From Hemibagrus wyckioides (lineage: Eukaryota > Chordata > Actinopteri > Siluriformes > Bagridae), in assembly GCF_019097595.1 (NCBI RefSeq), contig NC_080727.1, forward strand, positions 13,751,501 to 13,815,500: a stretch of DNA of 64,000 nucleotides, given 5' to 3'. Positions 23,830-35,089 of the stretch are shown here, piece by piece. Position 1 is the first letter of the stretch. Every line of letters starts with the position of its first letter. The position numbers and the translations under genes are program-made. Below the pieces are notes generated by a model. It saw nothing but the letters and a program-made list of their open reading frames with translations. It had not been told where the DNA came from and made no database searches.

Positions 23830-23990
23830 TGAAAACTAATTGTGAAAAATAAAGTCAGAATTGCGATTATGTTAATTTTATGATAATTGTGAGAAAAAAA
23901 AAGTTGAGATTTAAAGTCATAATTGTGAGATATAAAAATCGCAATGACAGGATTAATTTTTTTTTCGCTGAGGCGAAACTGGTATCCATA
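23830..23990. repeat. Internally repetitive dispersed repeat (AGTCANAATTGNGAGAT units)
   Basis: Three to four degenerate units of about 30-45 bases built around AAAGTCAGAATTGCGAT, AATTGTGAGAAAAA, AAAGTCATAATTGTGAGAT and AAAATCGCAATGACAGG, ending with a TTTTTTTTCGCTGAGGCGAAAC-like tail. This resembles a repeat tail seen often in cyprinid and catfish genomes. Non-coding. Confidence 0.5.
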
Positions 23991-24369
23991 AACATTACAT
24001 GACATTATGTAAATGTTCAGGACAGTTTAATGAAAATGCAAAGTAGCCCATGGTATCATCTGAAGACTTTCAGCAACTTTTTTGAGTGTGCATTGCTTAC
24101 TTTTCCTTTAAAGGAGTTAATGCAGCCTTAGCAACATTAATCTTCAAGCGCCAGACATGCCATGATTGATCGACTATATTTTGGGCGAAGGGACATTCTG
24201 TACATCTAATATCATCCAAACTGGTTGTATAAGGTAGGAATTAAGTGTCTGATGCTGACTGATACAAAACATGATCTTGTTTTGATAAGGATATGAAATG
24301 TCATGACATGTGAATAAAATATTTCAGAGAAAGTGGGATTGACCCAGAGGTCAGAAGAAAGTATTGAAA

Positions 24370-25170
24370 TAATGTATCATAGGCGCTCGCTTCTGTCATG
24401 GAGGAAATCGGCTATTTGCTGTACTCCATATCAAAACCTGCTGATTTTTCATGGAATCGTATGTGCAAATATGGGCATGACATTTTAGTCGTGTCCTAAA
24501 AGTAACATACGATCGTCTCCTAGCCCACACTGTTGAGATCACGGCTGCTGAATACGGCGTCCTTGCTGACGGACTGGACACTTGCTCGACTTCAGCCATT
24601 AACCCGAGAGAGCGAGACAGTTTGCTCGGCCGTCGCGCGCCACCAGCACATTTATTGCCAGGGGACAGACTAATGGAACCTGGCTGAGGTGTGTTAACAA
24701 TTTTTCTATCGATTAATGACGGGGAATCACAGCCAGACTGAACTTAGCCCATGAGATTTAGTGGCTTTTAAGGTAGTAGGGATGAATATAATGCTTTAGA
24801 AAGAGCTTGTGCACAGGAGATATATGACACCTGCTACATTAAGCTACATTAAGCTTTAATACGTCTTCATTACTGGCAGGCCGCCGGAGCCCCTCAAGGT
24901 TGAAATAGAGATCCACCTTTCATTATGCCACCCATCATCGCCCTGCGCAGGAGATATCAAATAATAATGGAAGTGGTGAAACAGTTCTGCCCGACTTGTT
25001 AATGTTAATCGATGCATTAAATATTAAGGATTTCCATAATGGGACGTCGAGCAGCTGCTGCGCCGTGTGCTAAAGGCAGAGTCCAGATTTCCCAGAATTC
25101 CAGCGCAGATCCAAATTTTTTTTCTCCTGAGTAATTAAATAAAGTGGAGCATAATCACTGACCTCATCAC
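24370..25170. promoter_or_regulatory. Candidate conserved non-coding element block, about 0.8 kb
   Basis: Unique sequence, partly GC-rich (24540-24660, with CGGCCGTCGCGCGCC), with homeodomain-like words downstream (CTATCGATTAATGACGGG, AATGTTAATCGATGCATTAAATATTAAGG). A short direct repeat of GCTACATTAA occurs twice near 24833-24855. No domain-bearing frame. Inferred regulatory. Confidence 0.4.
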
Positions 25171-25409
25171 CTGTGACCTATGACCTCAGCTGAGGAATGT
25201 CCGATTTATGACACATATCTAAATAGACACTTCATACTTTTGGTCTGCGTGATTAGTAGCTGCTTTAGAAAGATATCTGTAAATAAAGAAATTCATTCAA
25301 ATCTTGAATCTCACATGACTGGGACAATAATTATTATTGCTATTAACAGCATTACCATTACATTATTTTATTTAATTATTGGTGTTTGAATTAATATATA
25401 TTACATCCA
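25171..25409. other. AT-rich spacer
   Basis: No gene or known repeat recognised. Confidence 0.4.
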
Positions 25410-25760
25410 CATAATGTAAAAGAAAACCTAACTGATCAGATCACGCCTTCTTACTTTGCTCCATGGTCCAGTTCTGATACCACATGCCCACTGAAGGCTT
25501 TTCAGCAATTTGTCCGGCAATAGCTCTTCTGTGGGATCAGACTAGCCTTCACCCCCCATGCACATCAATGTGTCTTGAGCTCCCATGGCCATGGTACTGG
25601 TTTACTGGTTTTCCTTCTTTGAACCGCTTTTCGTAGGTACTGACCACTGCATACCAGGATCATCAGAAAACACCTGCTGTTTTGTGGATGCTCTGACCCA
25701 GTCGTCTTGCCATCACTAGCCCAGATCTGTACCTTAATCTGTACCTGTATCTTAATTGCT
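25410..25760 (-). mobile_element. Tc1-like transposon fragment (family A, B/C/D-type)
   Basis: Plus-strand words GATGTAAAAGAAAAC-like, GCTCCATGGTCCAGTTCTGAT, CAGCAATTTGTCCGGCAATAGCTCTTCTG, TACTGACCACTGCATACC, GATGCTCTGACCCAGTCGTCT occur in the order of a fish Tc1 element whose transposase is encoded on the minus strand. The middle and both ends are missing. A block present in the copy at 48765-49290 between the TTCTGAT and CAGCAATTT words is deleted here. Not functional. Confidence 0.75.
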
Positions 25761-25784
25761 CATTAATATGACATTTTTCTAATT

Positions 25785-25965
25785 CTGAACTGTCCAGTTT
25801 TGATGAGCCTGTGCCCATTGTAATCGCAGACTCTTGGTCCTGCCTGAAAGAAATGAAATACTCAATCCTCTCTGTCTGGCACCAACAGCTGTGCTATAGG
25901 CACTCCTGACCTGTATCTAGATGATTTAATGCATTGCTACTGCTACTCATATTGCGGGCAAAAGA
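25785..25965 (-). mobile_element. Tc1-like transposon fragment (family E)
   Basis: A different Tc1-like family lies next to the previous fragment: CTGTCCAGTTTTGATGAGCCTGTGCCC-like, GAAATACTCAATCCTCTCTGTCTGGCACCAACA-like, and CCTGACCTGTATCTAGATGATTTAATGCATTG-like words. In reverse complement the middle word corresponds to the V-G-A-R-x-A-G-L-S-I helix-turn-helix region that is seen in forward orientation at 41295-41610. Large internal deletions have joined distant parts. Confidence 0.65.
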
Positions 25966-27539
25966 ATTTAGAGAGAAACTTTATTTGTTACTTTGTAGTT
26001 CTGTTGTAATGAACACTGATGATAGATAAGATGGCATAAAGCGTTTCCCACTTGTTGGTCCTATTTACAGACATATGTCCTATTTAGAGACAATAAACAT
26101 GTCCTATTTACAGACAGAGCTATGGAGGTTTTGCTGTTGTTTTGAAGCAAAACACAGATCACACACCAAAACTCTCTCCCCGTGGTTTGCATTTACACTA
26201 CAAAAGCACAAACACACGATTCTTTTCAAGCAAACACTCACTGGGATATGGACAGCACACACATGCGGCACGCTGTAGAACCTAAACAGCACGTTCTTGG
26301 ACACGGCCATATTGGATTCTTGCACACCGCACATGAAGCAGGACAAATAAACGCAGCACAGTGAGCTGGGCGGGCGTGGCCCCTCCCCTCAATCAGCCCT
26401 GCCCGGTGTGTAGAAAGAAAACACAGAGCTCTGCAGGACGCCACGCTTAGCCCGGCTGCTACATACCGTGTTTTTTTTTTCCCTCAATGGTCCAAAGGCT
26501 TGTGTCCCATTTGCCCTGAACCCCTCTGATGAGAGTAAACGTCTTTTTTGCCTTTTTCATGTTGTCCAAATAGTTACAAATCAGCTGAAACTCAGCACCT
26601 CTTTCCAGGACATTCCAGGACAGGGTGTCACCAAGGTTTCACCATCACACTGAAGCTAGTTTGACTTACTATTTTATTCTTTTCATCTCCATTTAAAGGA
26701 ATAGTTTGGCAAAATATCAAAGTCAGACCCTTTTCCCCCAAATTGTAGTCAATCAAGTTTGTAGTCAAGACCAGTTTGGTGTTTGCTTGAAGTTAAGAAG
26801 CAAACATAACTAACAAGTGCTACAATAGAAACCTAAAAAAAACTTCTGTGTGTACAATTCTTTTGTTAATTAAAAAATGATCAGTTGAATATTAAATTAT
26901 TCTGAAAACATGATGTTTATGAGCTGCTGTGACACTGAAGATCCTGTAAAAGTGAGTCACAGTAATTCACAGTCAAAGCTGTAAGATATGATTTTTGCCA
27001 AAACTTTTCTGCACACCATACATCTTATTTCATCACACCACTACCATTAAAAAGAAGCCGTAATAAACAGCAAGCTCACTGAGCTGGAATTAAATACATG
27101 CTCTTTGCTAAAGTAGAAAGGCTTAATGCACATTAATGTCTACAATGAAGTCTCATAATACTGAGTAATGCCGAAGAAATTTCCAGAAATTTTGCTGTAA
27201 ATTGCATTCCAAACCACATATTACTGTAATAAATAGGATGTCTACTCACCAGTGATCTATAATTTATTTAGTCATATTGTACAGAATGTAGTTTGGGGAT
27301 GAAGCCCAGTATTTCCTCTGAATATATAATACTTACCTCTCACAGCTGTCAGAAGGAAACACAATAGGATACAGTACATTTTTCTATCAGAGAAGGCTGT
27401 CATCATTACATTAGATTTATGATAAATCTTTAATTCAAATGGAAGATGTCGATTCAAACTTCAAAATTTGGTTGGGATGGAGCCTCAGAGGTGAAGTGGC
27501 TATGTGTAATATTGTGGAATAAAAAAGTACAAAACTTTA
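25966..27539. other. Unassigned intergenic sequence
   Basis: About 1.6 kb without a recognisable gene. Open frames on both strands between 26075 and 26653 overlap one another and have no domains. The GC-richer piece at 26230-26460 is unique but I cannot assign it. Confidence 0.4.
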
Positions 27540-27970
27540 GACTAATGCTATGTTCAGACGTACAGCAACTTGCAGCAGCAAAACAACTGCAGAACATTTA
27601 TTTTCAGTGAGGGCTGGCAACTTACAGCAACATTAGCAACTGCAGTCAGGGCTGACTAGAGATATGGGCGTGTCCAGAGACGTGACAAAGTTGAGAAAAG
27701 TTTATGCTAATATGGAGTGACTTGATGGAGTGACTATCAATTGGAGTGAAGACAGTAGAGTGCAGGTGATCCATGACAAAGACCACACACTGCTTCTCCT
27801 TCATTTCACCAAATCTCCCTCCATAATGTTTCATTAAGTGGCAAGAAAACTATTTTTTTATTAACAATGGCCTGCTGGTTGCACCACCCATTGTTATTAC
27901 TATGGCAATGAGTAGTAGGAATAACTACTGACATCTTCTTATACACTGTCTGGTGACTTGCTTAACATCA
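27540..27970. repeat. Probable non-autonomous DNA transposon or dispersed repeat
   Basis: Begins with AATGCTATGTTCAGACGTACAGCAACTTGCAG-like wording, continues with CAGTGAGGGCTGGCAACTT and a GGGCGTGTCCAGAGACGTGAC word. This resembles a dispersed repeat of catfish-type genomes that usually starts with a CTGCGTTCACAC motif. I could not define terminal repeats. Class is open. Confidence 0.4.
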
Positions 27971-28084
27971 CATACCTAATCGACTACATTTGAAATTTTA
28001 TAAGATTATAAGATCTCATGCCTTGTTGATTCTTTCCTTGTACACCATAAAGATTCCGCTAAGACAAAAAAAAAAACCCTCTGA

Positions 28085-28480
28085 GATGTTTAAAATGGCA
28101 GAGGAGCTTTTGCAACAATTATTGATGACAAAAAATTCTCCATTTGTCGCGCAGTGGCACTTTTACAGTCTGTAATGTGGAATTGTTGCCAATCTCCTGC
28201 CGGGAGCAGATGGGCGAGTCAGCAAGATGGATCAGATGCCACATAAATTGGCGAGTGCCAGCGAAAGTGCCGAGTGCCACGGATGTCTGTGCTTTATAGG
28301 CCAGAGCGGAGAGGAAAGCTGCCAAAGGCAACAGCTCAAACTGTCTGCCTGGATTATTCCCTGTTCAGCGCAGTAAGGAATAAATTCTAATGATATTCTC
28401 CCTGTTGCCTGTCGGAGGTTTGCCGAAATATAACCATAATGCAGATTTGTCCACTTAGTGATTTGCAAACTATAGAAATA
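28085..28480. promoter_or_regulatory. Strong candidate conserved non-coding element
   Basis: Unique, high-complexity block with even base composition and sharp AT-rich edges. Words include GTTGCCAATCTCCTGCCGGG, AAATTGGCGAGTGCCAGCG, AGTGCCGAGTGCCACGGATG (GAGTGCCA/GAGTGCCAC repeated 16 bases apart), CTTTATAGGCCAGAGCGG and GGAATAAATTCTAATGATATTC. Minus-strand frames 28331-28119 and 28468-28232 overlap in two frames, which speaks against coding. The function is inferred. Confidence 0.45.
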
Positions 28481-29084
28481 TCATATTATCTGTGAGTTGA
28501 TATAAGTGTAAAAGACACTGTCCCAGTTGAATATGTTTAGTTGGATATTTCATGTCAAACACATTTTTCCCTAACTATAAACACCAACTAAACTGTAATA
28601 TTTTTAAAATAATGGCAGGTTAAGGTGAAATCTGCGCATATGCATGATTTAAATGGTTGATAGAGTCCTGCAGTTTTATATCGACAGATGTGGAGTTGAA
28701 TGTGATGCCTCCCATTGCATGTGTTAACATCTGAAGGCCCTGTTTCCTTTCCATAAACACTTCATCTCAGCATTACTGTCAGCATTAGAGGCTCCACCCA
28801 TGAAATCCAGACCCTCCAATACCTTTTCTACACTTTCCTAGCCACAAGCTTCAGAATCTGTGGATTGTGTATATGTGCAGTTTTGTGCTCCAGTTTCTTG
28901 CTGGGAAACAAACTTTAGAAGAAGATTTTTCCGTCCCAAATGGAAAATCCAAGCTGGCTGAGAGAAATTTTTTACAACAGAAATGTTTAGCATATGATGG
29001 TGGATTAGACTGCACTATGCTTACAGCTTAGATCATGAACAGCAGGTCTTACCATGTTCTTTTATCAAACAAAATGTGTGTCCC
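28481..29084. other. Unassigned intergenic sequence
   Basis: No gene, RNA or known repeat recognised. Confidence 0.45.
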
Positions 29085-29545
29085 AAATTGCATACTTATG
29101 CACTATTCTTTGTCATTTTGTAGTGTGAGTAGTGTGCACTTCAAATAGCTGGATGATGCACTTATTCAGAAGTGTGGAATGTTGGTACGTAGCATACACT
29201 CGACATGCTAGGAAAAAGCCAGGGCTACCAGGCGCTGAAACTGCATGAGAAAAACCTACACTAACCTGAAAGTAATGTGAAATAGCAGAGGTAAAACAGC
29301 AGGTAAATAAAAATCCCCCAGCAGAAAAAGGACGCAGGATCTTTATGGTAATGCTTACTATTGTTTAGAACTTTATCTTGGTGAACATTGACCTTTCACA
29401 AACGTTGCTTTTATAAGCCAATAGAAAACAACAGGCTGGCGATCTGGTCTTTTTCACTGTGTCCTAAACAACAAACTACACAAAGTGTGCTTTTACTATG
29501 TACTCTGCTGTCTATGTCTATTAAGTGCATAAGGCTAATATTATC
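29085..29545. repeat. Probable dispersed DNA-transposon-derived repeat
   Basis: Starts with CCCAAATTGCATACTTATGCACTATTC and ends with TTAAGTGCATAAGGCTAATATTATCTCAAATTG. The left ATTGCATACTTATGCAC and right AAGTGCATAAGGC words are partly inverted copies, as in a non-autonomous DNA transposon. The wording resembles a widespread fish repeat. No coding capacity. Confidence 0.5.
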
Positions 29546-30125
29546 TCAAATTGAATAATAACCTGAAGTATATAATATCGAATGTATCCAATGTGATGCC
29601 ACTACCTTATTTTTAAAATGTTAAATCACACAACGTGGGCTAATTTAAAAGACATTTTTAAGATGTCTTGTTCATCAGAGTGTTGTCGACTATCTTGAAC
29701 TTATCAAGCATTTCCCATATAGCCATAGCAAGGGTTCAATCTCATGACTGTTCCTGGTAAACTGTACATGATGGCATCTCTGATAATGACCACTTCAATG
29801 CAACACATAATAAAGCACTCATAGATGACAGAAGATTTGATAACCTTGCGTATTTGCTGAGGGGCTTCAGAAAAAGATATGTGATTGGTCACACCAATTT
29901 CTGTGAATGTATCTTGACAATATTGACAAAATATAATCTAGTAAATCTAGCAAATATTAGGAGACTGGAGTGCAAGGCTATTTCAGCATCCAATTAGACT
30001 CCTGTAGCCAGAACACACACATATGCATTTCAATTTAAGTGTCCTTAAACCTATTTCAAAATTGGAAACTTAGTGCGGGATTGAAGAGTGGGTTTGTGAT
30101 GTGCTTAAGCTCCACCCTCTATATT
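29546..30125. other. Unassigned intergenic sequence
   Basis: No gene or known repeat recognised. The minus-strand frame 29892-29704 has no domain. Confidence 0.45.
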
Positions 30126-31654
30126 CAGTGAGGGAAAAAATTATTTGATCCCCTGCTGATTTTGTACGTTTGCTCACTGACAAAGAAATCAGTCTGTAAT
30201 TTTAATGGTAGGTTTATCTGAACAGTGAGAGACAGAATAACAACAAAAAAATCCAGAAAAACACATTTAAAAAAAGTTATACATTGATTTGCATTTTATT
30301 GAGTGAAATAAGTATTTGACCCCTTTGCAAAACATGACTTAGTACTTGTTGGCAAACCCTTGTTGGCAATCACAGACGTCAGACATTTCCTGTAGTTGGC
30401 CACCAGGTTTGCACACATCTCACATCTCAAGGAATTTGGGCCCACTCCTCTTTGCAGATCCTCTCCAAGTCATTAAGGTTTTGTGGCTGACCCTTCAGCT
30501 CCCTCCACAGATTTTCTATGGGATTAAGGTCTGGAGACTGGCTAGGCCACTACAGGACCTTAATATGCTTCTTTTTGAACCACTCCTTTGTTGCCTTGGC
30601 CGTGTGTTTTGGGTCATTGTCAGGCTGGAATATCCATCCACGACCCATTTTCAATGCCCTGGCCGAGGGAAGGAGGTTCTCATCCAAGATTTAACGGTAC
30701 ATGGGCCTGTCCATCGTCCCTTTGATGTGGTTCAGTTGTCCTGTCACCTGGGGATGGTGTACTTGGAGTCATAGGCAGCATTCCTCCTCCTCCAAACACG
30801 GTGAGTTGAGCTGATGCCAAAGAGCTGGATTTTGGTCTCATTTGACCACAACACTTTCACCCAGTTCTCCTCTGAATCATTTAGATGTTCACTGGCAAAC
30901 TTCAGATGAGCCTGTACATGTGCTTTCTTTAGCAGGGGGACCTTGCGGGCGCTACTGGATTTCAGTAGTGTGTTACCAATTGTTTTCTTGGTGACTGTGG
31001 TCCCAGCTGCCTTGAGATCATTGACAAAATCCTCCAGTGTAATTCTGGGCTGATTCCTCACCGTTCTCATGATCATTCAAAAACTCCATGAGGTGAGATC
31101 TTGCATGGAGCCCCAGACCAAGATTGACAGTCCTTTTGTGTTTCTTCCATTTGGGAATAATCGCACCAACTGTAGTCACCTTCTCACCAAGCTGCTTGGC
31201 GATGATCTTGTAGCTCATTCCAGCCTTGTGTAGGTCTACAATCTTGTCCCTGACATCCATGGACAGCTCTTTGGTCTTGGCCATGATGGTGAGTTTGGAA
31301 TCTGATTGATTGCTTCCTTCTGTGGACAGGGTGTCTTTCATACAGGTAATGAGCTAAGATTAAGAGCACTCCCCGAGAGTGCTCCTACTGTAATCTCAGC
31401 TCCTTACCTGTATAAAAGACACCTGGGAGCCAGAAATCTTTCTGATTGATAGGGGATCAAATACTTATTTCACTCATTAAAATGCAAATCAATGTAGAAC
31501 TTTTCTGAAATGTGTTTTTCTGGATTTTTTTTGTTGTTATTCTGTCTCTCACTGTTCAAATACACCCACCATTAAAATTACAGACTGATCATTTCTTTGT
31601 CAGTGGGCAAATGTAGAAAATCAGCAGGGGATCAAATAATTTTTTCCCTCACTG
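30126..31654 (-). mobile_element. Tc1-like DNA transposon, both terminal inverted repeats present
   Basis: The best preserved mobile element of the window, about 1.53 kb. The left end begins CAGTGAGGGAAAAAATTATTT (from 30126) and the right end is its reverse complement, ...AAATAATTTTTTCCCTCACTG, ending at 31654. The match continues inward through GATCCCCTGCTGATTTT (arms of about 36-40 bases), and a longer, more diverged inverted similarity extends for roughly 200 bases (GTTTATCTGAACAGTGAGAGACAGAATAACAAC on the left against the mirrored words near 31530-31560 on the right). The right end is followed by TA (31655-31656), the target dinucleotide of Tc1/mariner. The left end is preceded by TT, probably a mutated TA. 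The transposase lies on the minus strand and is broken. Confidence 0.95.
30310..31284 (-). pseudogene. Tc1-like transposase pseudogene (DD34E type)
   Basis: Read on the minus strand from the ATG at 31284 (product begins [20 protein letters not shown]). The N-terminal helix-turn-helix region ([17 protein letters not shown]) is intact. A frameshift occurs near 31075, and the frame 31076-30744 then carries the second DNA-binding half and the start of the catalytic core. The first catalytic Asp is replaced by Asn (W-S-N-E-T, codon 30842-30840). About 50 bases normally following the R-R-R-x-N-A-A-Y-D region appear to be missing near 30740. The second catalytic block survives as [10 protein letters not shown] near 30635-30600. 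A TAG stop (30552-30550) interrupts the block before [11 protein letters not shown], which holds the third acidic residue. So the protein has at least four independent defects. It normally moves the element by cut-and-paste in the nucleus. Confidence 0.92.
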
Positions 31655-31974
31655 TAAGCAATACAGTTCCTTGAGCCAGCCCACAACCTTTGTAAAATAT
31701 GCCAGTAAGGGAACATGTGGTTTGTTTAAGGTAAGAAATAGTTAAAACTGATAAAGTTGCAAGTAAAAGTTACCTTTGAGCTTCCCAACTCCATCAGGAC
31801 AAGCTCCTGTGGGTGACAAAAAGGACTCAGCGGGATTGGATCAGCTCCAGCATGACACTATTCCAAGTTTATCTCAGGCAGGCAGACATAGACCCTGATC
31901 AGGGCTTCATTCTGTGTGCTTCTCTTTAGCACAATTGACTTGTCATGTATTTCACAGCTAATTAGACCTTTACA
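31655..31974. other. Unassigned intergenic sequence
   Basis: No gene or known repeat recognised after the transposon end. Confidence 0.4.
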
Positions 31975-32240
31975 AATGAGACCTATGTCCACTGATAAGG
32001 ACGTTGCTAAATTGACCGTAAAAGCGGCCATTCAATCGGGCATAATGAGCGACCCAGCGGCAGTAATCTGGATTAATTAATACGCCTTTATTACAGGCAG
32101 GAGATCAGGAGACGGCAGAGTGGGAAAGGGGGAGAAGGCCATTATGGTTCACTATCTGTGTGTTTTGTTCGAACCAGGCGCCGTTAAACACAGGAGTCAA
32201 AAGGTGAGTGTAGGATCAGAAGGATTGTTACATTGAGAAT
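31975..32240. promoter_or_regulatory. Candidate conserved non-coding element
   Basis: Unique block with TTGACCGTAAAAGCGGCCATTC, ATAATGAGCGACCC, CTGGATTAATTAATACGCC (double ATTA sites) and GGCGCCGTTAAACACAGG words. Clear contrast with the AT-rich flanks. Regulatory role inferred. Confidence 0.4.
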
Positions 32241-32699
32241 CTCTTTTGTTAGCTTATCTCACTATTCACCCAGGCATTTATTCAGCGTCAAAGGACAGAG
32301 ATCTGTGTATCACAAATATTACACATGGGATCATATGTTATTCACATGTGCTTATGTCATTTCCTGCCTTTTATGTTAAGTCCTGAAATCCAAAAGTGAG
32401 TAAAACATGACAGTATGAATAATATGTGACAGTATGAATAATATGTGATAAAAAAAAACACTAGATGTGCAAAGAAACAAATTAGATGAACAAATCAAAA
32501 ATGAAAATAAATGAATAATTAAAAAAAATAACTTAAAGTTTAAAGTTTTAAGTTAAAAAAGAATTAAAATGAAAGAATATTAAAGATATTACATGTGGAA
32601 ATAAATGAAGCATGAAAATAAAGGAATCATGTGAAGAAAAATGATGAGAGGTGAATAAAACATCAAGAACTTTTATATAAATAAATCATGTTGAAATAT
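32241..32699. repeat. AT-rich sequence with 19-bp perfect tandem duplication
   Basis: The unit TGACAGTATGAATAATATG occurs at 32408-32426 and again at 32427-32445 without a mismatch. The rest of the interval is A-rich low-complexity sequence. No gene. Confidence 0.7.
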
Positions 32700-32880
32700 A
32701 AATGAATTGAGGGTAACAATTTACAGTAATGGAACATGAATAATCATGCACTAATATCTGAATGAATACTATTGTAGTTAAGGTTAGCTCTTCATTAGTT
32801 TGCCTTAATTTGCCATTAGTTCATATTTAAGTATTTTTATTTCAGGTATTAGTAAATGATGATTCATTATTGTACAGTAT
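32700..32880. repeat. MITE-like repeat fragment related to 54461-55175
   Basis: Shares words with the element at 54461-55175, partly in inverted order: GAACATGAATAATCATGCACTAATA (32731-32757), GTTAGCTCTTCATTAG, GCCATTAGTTCAT and CAGGTATTAGTAAATGATGATTCA. This fits a short, internally deleted copy of the same inverted-repeat family. Confidence 0.5.
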
Positions 32881-32919
32881 TACTGAAATATGAAATGTGT
32901 AAAAATTCAAGTGAGTGTT

Positions 32920-33340
32920 CTATAAAACATCTCTTTGCCTCTGGGTGCCTCTCACTGTCTTCTCACATTAGTTGTGCCCACGCCATCAGCTGCAACTCCA
33001 CAGTCTGTGTGATTACTTGCAGCTTCACTAGTTTTGTGGGATTAAGATCCACTCTCCCTAATCACGTTAAACTTTCATGCACCGTGCAATGGCAATCAGG
33101 CACGTTGGTGTGGGATGTCCCCCGGGGGAAGCTTGCATGCGTTTCCACAGCGATTACACTGTTTGTCTCAGGCGATTGTTGGACGTCATACAGCCTGGCA
33201 GGACAGCTTGGCTCTGCTCAGCTCAGCTCCTGCTCTGATCTTCACCATGTTGAGGTGGACATTTTATCACCACAAGATCGATAATGCTGGATGGCCCACG
33301 ATTCACATTCTGTCAGCATAATCAGAGATATTGCAGTAAA
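32920..33340. promoter_or_regulatory. Candidate conserved non-coding element
   Basis: Unique sequence with GCCATCAGCTGCAACTCC (E-box CAGCTG), CTAATCACGTTAAAC, GCACCGTGCAATGGCAATC. Two plus-strand frames overlap here (32856-33284 and 33115-33321) without recognised domains. Inferred non-coding. Confidence 0.3.
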
Positions 33341-33939
33341 TTTATCACTGAGCCCTTATAAATACTTTACAATAAATCAACCCCAAGGAATTGTTCAGGA
33401 GTGAAACCTCCTGTATCTTATACAAAGTTTACTTGTTAATAGAATTGTAAAGGACTTGCTGTAAAGTTTTTTTTAATCCTTCTCTTAATCTTATCGTGTG
33501 CCTGTGTTAATCTTATTTCTCATTCCGAAAGGATTAGCTACTGTTTCAGTTTCAGTTCAGGTGAGAATGGCAAATTAAGTCATCTCTTTCTTTTTTTTTT
33601 TCCTGTCGTGTTCATTTTTCTGTCAGCGGATTCGACCTTGATTCCCTCTGAGACTGAGAGTGCTGAAGGACGCTCCAAGTGGCTGACGCTGCACTTCCTC
33701 CTGCACGTGGCCTGCCAGGCCTGGCCAGCTCACACTCCCGGGCTGCTGCTTGATGAAGAAAAGTAATCAATGGAGTGAAGAATGATGAAGAAATAAAAGT
33801 GGGAGATGGACACGATGTAGAAATCAGTGTGGAAATCAGCTACTGGAGTGACCAAAACTTGGAAAAGAAGGATGGTTAAATAATGCTAAATAATAATAAG
33901 CATAATTCCTTCGAATGTTTTTAAAATAATCTCACGTGA
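33341..33939. other. Intergenic sequence with a GC-rich island
   Basis: A GC-rich unique island at about 33650-33750 (CTGACGCTGCACTTCCTCC, CACGTGGCCTGCCAGGCC). The word GGCCTGCCAGGCC can fold as a small hairpin. No gene recognised. Confidence 0.35.
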
Positions 33940-34400
33940 CACGATAAATGGCTTCACATAATTCACCTCAAAATGAATTAGACCTTTGCTAAATGATCAT
34001 CTGGCTCACACGGTTGTTGAATCAATAGCAACTCATCATAATTCATATAAGCTTCATGACTTCATGTTCTCATTGTTAAAAGATTAAACTGCCGCAGAAA
34101 TTCCTCTGTTTCCTCACGAATTGATTTATTCCCTCTTATTAATGAACTTTGCTGCAGTTCCACTTGTCAGGCTCAGCGCTACAGGGGGTCAATAAACCAG
34201 AGGAAACTTGATGTTAGTGGATCCAGCTTAAGTGATTCTGTCGTGCTAATGATTCGATACATCAGGACAAACGGCAGACGCTTATAATATGTTGATTCAC
34301 CGTCGCTAATCTGAATTAAGTGCTGTACTCGCAAGCTGTGAAATGTGAGATTTATAACAGCCTGCTGAGATTTGTATAAATATTTGCCAAATATATATTT
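33940..34400. promoter_or_regulatory. Candidate conserved non-coding element
   Basis: Unique block rich in homeodomain-like words: CATAATTCACCTCAAAATG, GAATTAGACC, GGTTGTTGAATCAATAGC, CTCATCATAATTCATATAAGC, TCTTATTAATGAAC. No coding signal; role inferred. Confidence 0.38.
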
Positions 34401-35089
34401 GCTAATATTTGATGTTAAAAGTAGATGTGATGAAATTGGGCTCACTGTGAAGCAGTAAATAATCCTGGTTCGGGGGTATGATGATGATGGTAGTGTGTTT
34501 AGGACAGCGATATTAAAATAGTAGACTGGTTGTTTTGTGTAAATAGTGATGACATGCAGCCCCGTAATGGTTGCCATGGTGATTGTGTGATACTTCTGGA
34601 GACCTATTTGAAGACATCATGCTTGTGTGTGTGCAGTAAAGTGTTAAATGAATAAATAAATATATAAATAATCGAATAACTAACTACACAAACAAACTAT
34701 TAAACTGCTAATAAGTCTGGAGCCCTCTTTAAGAAAAACTAACATTCTAGAATAAAAGGTGTATCACATATACAGTCTTTTATTTTTCAGATCTGTTTCA
34801 AGAAAGCTAAGGAATTTTTTATTTTTTTATTACTAATATTTTCAAGAATGGTTTAAGATATTATTGCACAACTTGTTTCCATCAGTTAAAGTATATGGAA
34901 GACCATAACTTTCATTAGCGTGAATTAAAAAAATAGTGCATAGGTCGTTTGTTTGAGTTTCTGGGAGGCTACGCTAAAAGGTGACTAAATTGCTGCCTGC
35001 AGCTTTCTGGCTGGTTGTGAAAAATCGGTGAGATGGATTGGCAGAGAGAGATTTAGTTGCGCATGGCAGAGGTCAGTGTATTGTGTATT
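34401..35089. other. AT-rich intergenic sequence
   Basis: No gene or known repeat recognised. Confidence 0.45.

Noticed and set aside
30346..30774. 142-codon plus-strand open frame
   Set aside because: It is the antisense of the Tc1 transposase C-terminal half and is fully explained by the minus-strand pseudogene.
32856..33284. 142-codon plus-strand open frame
   Set aside because: Cys/Ser-rich product without a domain pattern; overlaps another frame; probably chance openness in a unique non-coding block.
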